Position numbers and translations under genes: made by a program. Positions 17,898 through 25,505 of a stretch of DNA of 64,000 nt are shown here, piece by piece (the stretch's first letter is position 1; every line of letters starts with the position of its first letter). The notes under the pieces were generated by a model. The model was not told the origin of the DNA. It did no database searches and saw only the letters and a program-made list of their open reading frames with translations. The stretch is from JBBSJZ01 sp041739875 (GTDB taxonomy: Bacteria > Planctomycetota > Planctomycetia > Pirellulales > Pirellulaceae), in the NCBI GenBank assembly GCA_041739875.1, contig JBGSNA010000011.1, forward strand, positions 1 to 64,000, in the 5' to 3' direction.

Positions 17898-18515
17898 CTA
17901 CAACGGAATCCGAACGATCACTCCGCCCATCACGTCGTCTTTTGCGAACTCCGGGTAAGTGTCACCACGATTGGGATGTTCGTTGTGACACGACCAACAA
18001 GCTTCCGCAACGGCTCGGTCGGGATAGGCCGCAACAAAGTACTTCTTCCCACCCAGTTCTTCTTCACCATAAAAGTTTTCGCCAGGATGTTCGGCAACGT
18101 AGTCAAGAGCCTTGGTTTCAAACTCACTCTTGGGATGGTTTTGTTCATTGAGTGGCCACTTGCTGCGAAGCCCATAAGAAAAGCCTGCATTGGGATTTTC
18201 GTCGACGAGTGATGCCCCCATGCGAAACATCTGTGCCGGCAACGGAATTGAATTCGGGGTATCCTCCCAATATTCCTCCGCCTTCACGGGTGCAGACTGC
18301 TTCTTGAGATTCGTGACCACATGCGTTGCATACACCGTTCGGTCCGCCATCATCACCGAGTGGACGGCATCCGCAAACTTTTGCGGGGAGATGCCCGTCG
18401 GCGACGCGATCGCGGCTTCGGAAGAACCACAGCCGCTGGCACTCATAACCAAAGGAACAATGCAACCTGCGGCGAGGATTGTTGCAATTGAGTTAAACCA
18501 ATACTTTCTCTTCAT
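17898..18515 (-). CDS. Tll0287/DUF3365-type c-haem lipoprotein
   Basis: 205 residues. The N-terminus has two lysine/arginine residues, a hydrophobic segment and a lipobox-like SASGC with C29, so the protein is probably lipid-anchored outside the cytoplasm. The C-terminal half carries a single haem-c site C173-W-S-C176-H177 followed by NEHP and ends in DVMGGVIVRIPL, the signature of the Tll0287-like (DUF3365) domain, a PAS-related c-haem fold. Such domains can act as redox or ligand sensors, or as electron carriers. It begins 36 nt after the multihaem cytochrome gene and is probably co-transcribed with it. Confidence 0.8.
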   Translation of the reverse strand: MKRKYWFNSIATILAAGCIVPLVMSASGCGSSEAAIASPTGISPQKFADAVHSVMMADRTVYATHVVTNLKKQSAPVKAEEYWEDTPNSIPLPAQMFRMGASLVDENPNAGFSYGLRSKWPLNEQNHPKSEFETKALDYVAEHPGENFYGEEELGGKKYFVAAYPDRAVAEACWSCHNEHPNRGDTYPEFAKDDVMGGVIVRIPL

Positions 18516-18551
18516 TTCAGGAACTCTAACGGAGGAACACCAAACGAAACG

Positions 18552-19973
18552 TTACTTCAAATTAGGGACGATTGAAGGTTCTTGCTGCTTGCGACCTTGG
18601 CGTTTTAATTCCTTTTCCAGGAACCAGCGGTGCGCCATTTCAACACTTTCGACTCGCATTTCCGGAGATGTGCTATAGCAGTTCAAGCTCAAGTTCGGGT
18701 CGGCCAGCGAGTCAAGAGAGAATTGCAAACCATGACAGTTCTCACACACGGAACGGATCATCTTCTCGATCGGACGCAGGCTGGCGCTTTGGTTGTGGTT
18801 AACGAGCACTTTGCCATCGACAATGGTTCGCGGCATGTGACACGTCGCGCAGGAGACTCCTTGTCCGCTAGGTAACTCGCCGGCCAGTTCAAGACGCCAG
18901 AGTTCCGCATGAGACGATTTGCTGTAGGAATTGCTATGCGAGTCGTTGTGGCAGCCCAAACATGCGTCAACCGCAGCCTTTTGAGAATTGAAGTCGTGAT
19001 CCGAATGACAAGCATTGCAAGTCAATTCGCGGTGGGATGCGTCGACGTGCATCGGCAGTCGAGCCATCGAGGGCTGCATCGGAGACATGCTCGCAGCAAG
19101 ACGCATTCCATGCCGCCCGAGTTGAAATGATTCGACTTCGCCAGGGTGACAGTTGCCGCAAGTTTCGAGAGATACCTCATCGCTCCACGGCACTTCTTTG
19201 CTAACGACATCTTCATCAACGGTTCGATGGCAATCGCTACAGTTCACACCACCCGCTGCATGAGCCGTCGTCGCCCATTCTTCCAATATCGGTTCAAGTG
19301 CGTCTTCTCGTTCACGCACCTCAATGCCGTGGTCGGCTTGATCAAACTCGAATTGCTTTCGATCTGGATGCGATTTCTGCCAACGCATGCTGAAGTCTCG
19401 CGCTTGAACACTGCGGGCCTCGAGCAAGTCGGATTCCCCGTAGTGTGTATCAAGGAATTTCTCGTAGAGCGACGTATTGTCATGATAGTTGTGACATCCC
19501 GTGTTGCCGCAGCTGTCGAACGTCATTCCCTCGTGGCTTGGTCGTGTTTGCGCGACGTCTTGATGACAGTGCCAGCAATAATCGAGCGGTAGCGAAACAC
19601 CCATTGAATGCGTGTGTTCGGGGCGGTGCTCGGTGTGACAGGTCAAACAGTCTTGTGCATTGAGTACCTGCAATCGCTCTGCGTTAATGGGGTCATTGAA
19701 CTTGGATGCAGGATGCGTATCGCTGGCGAGTTTGAGTTCCTCGGAATGACAGCGTATGCACGCATCTTGTGCGAACGTCATGTCGCTGGCATGACACGCA
19801 TTGCAATCCAGCTCAATTTGATAATGCCCGTGAGTCGTTTTTCCAGGAAGTAGCAAGCCCTTTACAGGCGATGCTGGTGCGAGCAATGCGTATCCTAAGT
19901 AGCACGCCACACCCACATTGATGGCTACGAAAAGCAAGGCAGATTGCCAACGATTCTGGTTCAATTTTGACAT
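18552..19973 (-). CDS. Membrane-anchored undecahaem cytochrome c
   Basis: 473 residues from the ATG at 19973, five bases after the upstream stop. One N-terminal membrane helix (about 10-32) would leave the rest in the periplasm. Ten CXXCH sites start at residues 57, 72, 109, 133, 245, 272, 319, 338, 375 and 410, and one CX4CH (CGNTGCH) starts at 155, giving 11 haems. Extra histidines between sites can serve as distal ligands. Overall it looks like a cytochrome c3/NapC-NrfH-type or octahaem-reductase-type protein, but I cannot assign a named family. It sits directly after the cytochrome-b fusion gene, suggesting electrons pass from that protein to this one. It may be a relay or a nitrite/NO/hydroxylamine reductase. 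Residues after about 420 lack haem sites. Confidence 0.8.
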   Translation of the reverse strand: MSKLNQNRWQSALLFVAINVGVACYLGYALLAPASPVKGLLLPGKTTHGHYQIELDCNACHASDMTFAQDACIRCHSEELKLASDTHPASKFNDPINAERLQVLNAQDCLTCHTEHRPEHTHSMGVSLPLDYCWHCHQDVAQTRPSHEGMTFDSCGNTGCHNYHDNTSLYEKFLDTHYGESDLLEARSVQARDFSMRWQKSHPDRKQFEFDQADHGIEVREREDALEPILEEWATTAHAAGGVNCSDCHRTVDEDVVSKEVPWSDEVSLETCGNCHPGEVESFQLGRHGMRLAASMSPMQPSMARLPMHVDASHRELTCNACHSDHDFNSQKAAVDACLGCHNDSHSNSYSKSSHAELWRLELAGELPSGQGVSCATCHMPRTIVDGKVLVNHNQSASLRPIEKMIRSVCENCHGLQFSLDSLADPNLSLNCYSTSPEMRVESVEMAHRWFLEKELKRQGRKQQEPSIVPNLK

Positions 19974-19978
19974 TGCGT

Positions 19979-22000
19979 TCAAGTCCCAAACCAGTAAAAG
20001 CTCAGGATGTGGAATGCAATCAGGACTGGCAATGGCCAAGTGATCCAAAAGTGAAGTTTGGTGATCACGGGACGCCACCAACGCACTCGCATCAACAGAG
20101 TTCCATTCACCTTGAACTCAAGTGACGACACAATACCGGCGAGTGCGCCCACCATCGTCACGGCAAGTACGACGATACCCAGTACGAAATTCATGTTCTC
20201 GCCCAATCGCATCCCAGTATGGACTCCGACTCCAACGAGCATCGCGACACCAAGTAATCCATGCAGTGCTCGCCAGAATCCGTAGCTGCCCTGAGAAAAT
20301 CGCGGAACACGTTTTCGCAGCGAGAAGATCATCGACGCGGCCATTAGCCCCAGTGTCGAAAAGCCGGTCGCCTGCCGTGCAACGTCGTCTCGCCACAAGA
20401 TATCAACGTTGCGCCAGCCAGCCTGGACACTTTGTGCGATTGGCATTGGGGTCATCAGGACGAATGAAAGGGCAACAACAAGCGTTAAAACAGAAACTCC
20501 GGTGAGTGCATTCGTCCAAGGCACAGCGATCGTTTCTCGGCTCGCGCCAGCAAGTTCACACACGAGACCACGACAACCGCCACACGCCGTTGAAGCGCCG
20601 GTCGCTACGGCAAGCTGCTCGAGCGTGGCACAACCTCCTGAAATGGCATTGCTGATCGCACCACGCGTCACTGCGTGGCACGAACAAATGACCGCATCGT
20701 CGGGCCAATCGATGGGCGATAGCATGCCGCCAGCAGCCCAGGGTGTGCCGAATCGACGAAAGCGTGTTCGCTGGGTCGGCCACAACCGAGTTTGCTTATT
20801 GATCGCTTGTCGCAGCATGGGCAACTCATCCCAATCGCCCACGCACGCTGCTCCAACGACGCGACCCTGTTCCAGCAAAAGTTTTCGATAGCCTTTCTCG
20901 GATTGATGTGTCATCACCACACCTGAGGTTTGGCCAATTGCTTTGCCGAGTGCGGCCACTTTAACCCCCAGCAACTTGAGCTCCGCAGACTCGTCGGCAC
21001 CATTGAACCTCGCGTCGTCGCCCGCAATCACTTGCGCCAAAACATCAGCCATTCGATAGCAGGGGGCTACTAAACCATAGACGTAATCGCGATACGAAGC
21101 ACATTCGCCGATTGCATGGATGTTCGAATCGCTCGTCACTAATTGTTGATTGACAACAATACCACCGCGTGCCCCGATTAGTAGTCCGGCGGACTTCGCT
21201 AATTCGTCTCGTGGACGAACGCCAGCTGCCACAACGACAACATCAACGTCATATGCACTGGCGTTGCCAAACCGAACTCGAATCCCGTCTGCGGTTTTCT
21301 CAAATCTTTCGGTGCGACGCACGGTGTGCACTTCAACGCCGATTTCCTCAACTTTTTCGCGAAGTAACTTCGCTGCGGTTGCATCAAGCTGGCGGGGCAT
21401 CAACCCAGGTGCCATCTCGACGACGCTGGTGTGCAAACCAAGATCAAACAGAACCTTCGCAGCTTCCAAACCGAGCAAACCGCCACCGATCACTATGCCG
21501 GCGCGAGCACGCGTGCAATCAACGTATTGCTGAATCGAAAGTAAGTCGTTCATCGTGCGATAGACAAAAACTCCTGGGAGATCCGCCCCAGGGATCGGCG
21601 GCACATACGCGTAGGACCCCGTTGCCAAGACGAGTCGATCATAGACATGCGATGCACCTTGATCGTCAACGACGATCTTTGATTTGCGGTCGATGCGTAC
21701 TATTCGGCGACCCGTGTGCAATTTGATTTTATGCTCGGCATACCAGGACGGCTTTGCGAGGAGCAAATCATCCGCTGTACGTCCTTGAAACAGTTTTGAC
21801 AGGTTGACTCGATCATACGCAGGCTGAGGTTCGTCACCCAAAACGGTAACACTCAGCCGTTGAATGGTTCCACTAGAAACAAGGCGCTCGCACAGTCCAA
21901 ACCCCGCCATGCCGCCACCAACGATAACCACCCGCTCACGAGGTATATCGTGCAAGTTATTTGACCCAGCATTCGAATCGATTTCTGCAGCAAGTGACAT
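19979..22000 (-). CDS. NirB-N-like FAD/NAD(P)H oxidoreductase fused to BFD [2Fe-2S] and cytochrome b membrane domain
   Basis: 673 residues from the ATG at 22000; the frame stays open upstream into the previous gene. Residues 20-400 are a pyridine nucleotide-disulphide oxidoreductase with FAD motif VIVGGGMAGFG (about 25-35), a second Rossmann motif VIGGGLLGLEAA (about 170-181) and the HAIGECA FAD segment, as in NirB/NasB N-termini. A BFD-type [2Fe-2S] site follows: CSC at 439-441 and CGGC at 473-476. Instead of the sirohaem domain expected in NirB, residues about 500-673 hold four or five membrane helices with paired histidines (LHGLLGV...VGVH and LHFW...AFH), suiting b-haems. It would carry electrons from NAD(P)H to membrane haem. 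Spacing to both neighbours is 5-8 nt. Confidence 0.82.
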   Translation of the reverse strand: MSLAAEIDSNAGSNNLHDIPRERVVIVGGGMAGFGLCERLVSSGTIQRLSVTVLGDEPQPAYDRVNLSKLFQGRTADDLLLAKPSWYAEHKIKLHTGRRIVRIDRKSKIVVDDQGASHVYDRLVLATGSYAYVPPIPGADLPGVFVYRTMNDLLSIQQYVDCTRARAGIVIGGGLLGLEAAKVLFDLGLHTSVVEMAPGLMPRQLDATAAKLLREKVEEIGVEVHTVRRTERFEKTADGIRVRFGNASAYDVDVVVVAAGVRPRDELAKSAGLLIGARGGIVVNQQLVTSDSNIHAIGECASYRDYVYGLVAPCYRMADVLAQVIAGDDARFNGADESAELKLLGVKVAALGKAIGQTSGVVMTHQSEKGYRKLLLEQGRVVGAACVGDWDELPMLRQAINKQTRLWPTQRTRFRRFGTPWAAGGMLSPIDWPDDAVICSCHAVTRGAISNAISGGCATLEQLAVATGASTACGGCRGLVCELAGASRETIAVPWTNALTGVSVLTLVVALSFVLMTPMPIAQSVQAGWRNVDILWRDDVARQATGFSTLGLMAASMIFSLRKRVPRFSQGSYGFWRALHGLLGVAMLVGVGVHTGMRLGENMNFVLGIVVLAVTMVGALAGIVSSLEFKVNGTLLMRVRWWRPVITKLHFWITWPLPVLIAFHILSFYWFGT

Positions 22001-22007
22001 TTTTGTG

Positions 22008-23591
22008 CTAGTAGACGTCTCGGACGTAACGACCTTGCGCCATAAGTTGAGCGACAAACGATTTCGCCTCGTCAAGTTGCATCGACCCGAACTCGGAACA
22101 AATGTCGATTAATGCTCGATCAACATCCGCCGCCATTCGTGATGCGTCTCCACAAACGTAGAAATGCGCACCACGTGTGAGCCAACTCCATAATTCAGCA
22201 CCATGTTGTCGCATTCGATCTTGCACATAGATCTTCTTGGCTCCGTCTCGGCTAAACGCGGTATCGAGTCGTGACAAGACTCCCGTGACTTTGTACGCAC
22301 GCAACTCTTCTTCGTACAAGAAATCGAATGCTTCGTGCTGGTCACCAAAGAACAGCCAGTTTTCTCCTCGACTCTTTGCTGCGCTGCGTTCTTGGAGAAA
22401 GGCGACAAACGGTGCGATACCGGTTCCTGGTCCCACCATGATGATTGGCGTCGACGCGTCGACAGGCACCGTAAATCCACCATGATTTGGCTGAACAAAG
22501 ACGCGAACGGCTTCGTTAACACGAACTCGCTCCGCAAGCATCGTGCTCGCAACACCCTTGCGAACACGTCCTTCGCGTTCATAGACGACTTTGCCCACGG
22601 TTAAATGAACTTGCTCACCGACGTGACGCATACTGCTGGCAATCGAATAGAGTCGTGGATTGAGCGGCGAAAGAGTTTCGATGAACTCGGTGCCCGAGAC
22701 GTGCACTCCTTCGGCGATCTCCAACACATCCAGTACGTCGAAGCCATCCGGAACACCTTCATTAATCATCGTCGCCAACGTTTCCCGGTGCTCAATGCTC
22801 TCAATTCGCCCCATCAACAATTCGAGCAACTCGTCCGAGGGATCCTTCAAGCAGCAATCCTCATGCAAGGCTTCTAGCAAGGGCTTTCGATTCCCCAGAG
22901 GCGTTTCGACTATGGCATGCGCGTCCGCCGCTAAACGCTCAATCATTGCGGTTGCCAAATCCATGCAATTCGAAGGATAAATCCCGAGTGCGTCCCCAAC
23001 CTCGTACCTTATTCCCGAGCCCGAAAGATCAATGGCGACATGTCGTGTGTCTTTCGCCGATCCTTCGCGATTGAGCGGTCGGGACTCGAGCAACTTTGCC
23101 GAAAATGGATTCTTTCGCGAGAATACTGTGTCATACGTCTTGGCTTGGGCATTGGTCCCTTGCGATGGCGGTAAAGGTGCATTGGGCTCACTAAGCAACT
23201 TCTTGATTGCTTGTTTGGTTTCTTTACCCCCGGGGCTGCACAGCGTTAAATTGGATTCTTCGCCCGACGCGATTGCTTCCGCATAGGTCTGGCATTGGTA
23301 GCCACATGATCCACAATTTAATTGGGCCATCGCCGCCATCAATTTGCGTTCGACCGGCTTGCCTTCGGCGAGCGAGATTCGCTCGGTGATCGGTAATGCG
23401 GCGTCGTGCCATGGAAACTCTTCAGGCTCGATTGGAGTCAGTGCGGAAGGGCCAGGCATTAGCCCAACGGCAGATTGCATCGTTTGCCCATCAGCATCCT
23501 GCAATCCCATCAAGCCAGAGAAGAAACCGTTAAGCCAGGCTCGCTGTTCTTCGTTAAAGGGCGCAGATTCGGGGATAAGCGATGGCATCAT
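22008..23591 (-). CDS. CysJ-like FAD/NADPH reductase with N-terminal 4Fe-4S domain in place of flavodoxin
   Basis: 527 residues. Residues 12-26 form a helical motif shared with the NirA protein of this operon. A [4Fe-4S] module follows with C93, C96, C100 and C118 (CGSCGYQCQTYA...LCSPGG), like the RnfB/ACDS-type FeS domain. From about 150 on, the protein is a sulphite-reductase-flavoprotein/P450-reductase type FAD- and NADPH-binding unit: RLYSIASS near 315, GPGTGIAPF near 405, YVCGDASRMA, and the terminal RYVRDVY. No FMN flavodoxin domain is present. It most likely supplies six electrons from NADPH to NirA via its iron-sulfur cluster. It follows nirA by 67 nt. Confidence 0.85.
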   Translation of the reverse strand: MMPSLIPESAPFNEEQRAWLNGFFSGLMGLQDADGQTMQSAVGLMPGPSALTPIEPEEFPWHDAALPITERISLAEGKPVERKLMAAMAQLNCGSCGYQCQTYAEAIASGEESNLTLCSPGGKETKQAIKKLLSEPNAPLPPSQGTNAQAKTYDTVFSRKNPFSAKLLESRPLNREGSAKDTRHVAIDLSGSGIRYEVGDALGIYPSNCMDLATAMIERLAADAHAIVETPLGNRKPLLEALHEDCCLKDPSDELLELLMGRIESIEHRETLATMINEGVPDGFDVLDVLEIAEGVHVSGTEFIETLSPLNPRLYSIASSMRHVGEQVHLTVGKVVYEREGRVRKGVASTMLAERVRVNEAVRVFVQPNHGGFTVPVDASTPIIMVGPGTGIAPFVAFLQERSAAKSRGENWLFFGDQHEAFDFLYEEELRAYKVTGVLSRLDTAFSRDGAKKIYVQDRMRQHGAELWSWLTRGAHFYVCGDASRMAADVDRALIDICSEFGSMQLDEAKSFVAQLMAQGRYVRDVY

Positions 23592-23658
23592 AAGTATGTT
23601 AAAATAAAACGAAGGAATTCTCTGAGTGACGCATGTGTCGGTGGCCAGTGGATACGTT

Positions 23659-25500
23659 CTACGACACCGGCGCTAAAACAAGTTGTCGAAGTTCTTCATC
23701 ACTGCATCGCGCCGCGAACTTGACGAAAGGCTCATTACGTTGGCGTTTTTGCAAATACCCGCTAATCACCGATGACAGCAACTCTGGAACATCGTCCATC
23801 GCGACGAATTCGAACAGCAGTCGTCCGATACCCTGGTTCGCACCCCAGCCTCCGCCCAGATGAATGTGATAACCTTCGACCATGTCATCGCCTTTCTCAA
23901 CTTTGCAACCCATCAGACCGATATCACCGATGTAGTGCTGTGCACAGCTGTGATGACATCCGGTGACGTGAATGTTGATCGGTAGGTCGATTTCGAAACG
24001 ACTCTCAAGCAGCGTTGCGATTTGCATTGCATTTCGTTTTGTGTCACTGGCAGCAAATTTGCAACCCGCGCTACCAGTGCATGCGACAATGCCAGCTCGA
24101 AATGCTGTCGCCTCGCAGCCCAAACCAATTGCGGTGATCGCTTCGTTCATGGCGATAATATCTGCTTCTCGAACGCCCGGCAGGATGACATTTTGCCAAA
24201 CAGTGAACCGCATTTCACCGTTTCCGAACTGATCGGCAATGTCGCCTAATGATCTCAATTGCTCGCTCGTGATACGTCCGACGGGACAAACCACACCGAC
24301 GTAAAAGAGCCCAACTTGCTTCTGGGGATGGAACCCTACATGTGCAAGACGATCTTCGTTCTGCGAGACACAGACTAAATCCGCATCCATGCGGTTAAGT
24401 TGACGTCCGAGTTCAGATTCGATCTCTTCCAGAAATCTTTCAAAACCCATTGAATCTAGCACGTACTTCAAACGCGCCTTCTTGCGATCCGTCCGGTCTC
24501 CCGTGCGAATGAATACTCGCACTATCGCGCCCGCAACCTCAATGCACTCGTCCGCGTGAAGGAGTACGCCGGTATCGCGTGCGAAGTCCTTGTGACCTGT
24601 GATGCCACCGAGGGTGAGTTGAAAATAGACCCCTGCCGGATAGATTTCGGAGGCGCTCTCTGGCTTCACTTCGACCGCATGAAAACCAATATCGTTCGTG
24701 TCATCCAACGCAGATATTTTGCCACCGCCATCGAAAGCAATGTTGAATTTGCGTGGCAAACCATACATTTCCCGATGATTCAAGATGTAATGGTGCATCC
24801 GTTTGGCAAGCGGCAAGGTTTCAATCAACTCAGTTGAATCGATGCCACTTAAGCAACTCGCTGTACAATTGCGGATATTGTCACTGCCGCTTCCAAGCGA
24901 AATGATTTCAAGTTCTCGCAATCCGTAAAGAATGTTCATTGCTTGATCAGCAGGAATCTCTCGATATTGGAGATTGGCTCGCGTGGTGACATCCACGTAA
25001 CCCCCTGCACTACGATCCGCCAAACTCGCAAGCCCCCGGGCCTGCCACGAGCGAATTTGGCCACCAGGAATTCGCATACGACACATGTACGAGTTCTGCG
25101 CAGGAGCCACATGAAATAATCCATGAAACTTTTGCAGAAAGACATCAGTGCCTTTTGGAAACTCGCCCGCCTTGCTTCGCGCCTCGATTTCGTCCCACAG
25201 ATCAAGCCCGTTCTTCTCGCGTTTTGCCTGTTCCTCTTTCGATAGCGTCTTTCCGCTCGCAATTGCAGCATCTTGTGCTGCGTGAGCAAAGCGGTCTGGA
25301 CCGATGGCAAACCCAGAAGGATGTGTCGGAGCATTACCACCAAGCGTAATTGTTGAATCGTTTCGATTCTGGTTAGCTGAACCCGCGACAACAGGAAGTC
25401 CACGAATGGCACGGGCAACGTCAGCCCCCATCGCAAAACCAGAGATGAACTGTTTTTGCGATTCGTTGAAACCGTTTGTTTCGTGGTTCAATTTGTTCAT
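23659..25500 (-). CDS. nirA: Assimilatory nitrite reductase (sirohaem, NirA type)
   Basis: 613 residues. The sirohaem/[4Fe-4S] ligands are C474 and C480 (CTGSAGC), C515 and C519 (TGCHHSC), the standard CX5C...CX3C pattern. Two parallel half-repeats of the nitrite/sulphite reductase fold are visible, the first with MCRMRIPGG and TTRANLQYREI, the second with GFHPQK and RFTVWQN. TGCHHSC replaces the common TGCPNSC, which is tolerated within the family. The N-terminal FNESQKQFISGF motif recurs in the neighbouring flavoreductase. It would reduce nitrite to ammonium in the cytoplasm. It starts five nt after the nasA stop codon. A sulphite reductase assignment is less likely given the nitrate genes around it. 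Confidence 0.9.
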   Translation of the reverse strand: MNKLNHETNGFNESQKQFISGFAMGADVARAIRGLPVVAGSANQNRNDSTITLGGNAPTHPSGFAIGPDRFAHAAQDAAIASGKTLSKEEQAKREKNGLDLWDEIEARSKAGEFPKGTDVFLQKFHGLFHVAPAQNSYMCRMRIPGGQIRSWQARGLASLADRSAGGYVDVTTRANLQYREIPADQAMNILYGLRELEIISLGSGSDNIRNCTASCLSGIDSTELIETLPLAKRMHHYILNHREMYGLPRKFNIAFDGGGKISALDDTNDIGFHAVEVKPESASEIYPAGVYFQLTLGGITGHKDFARDTGVLLHADECIEVAGAIVRVFIRTGDRTDRKKARLKYVLDSMGFERFLEEIESELGRQLNRMDADLVCVSQNEDRLAHVGFHPQKQVGLFYVGVVCPVGRITSEQLRSLGDIADQFGNGEMRFTVWQNVILPGVREADIIAMNEAITAIGLGCEATAFRAGIVACTGSAGCKFAASDTKRNAMQIATLLESRFEIDLPINIHVTGCHHSCAQHYIGDIGLMGCKVEKGDDMVEGYHIHLGGGWGANQGIGRLLFEFVAMDDVPELLSSVISGYLQKRQRNEPFVKFAARCSDEELRQLVLAPVS

Positions 25501-25505
25501 AGTGT

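Noticed and set aside
19979..22075. Longer start for the NirB-N-like fusion gene (extra 25 residues)
   Set aside because: The extension overlaps the end of the upstream gene; its likeness to frame-shifted residues at 17083-17283 merely mirrors the shared DNA tail.
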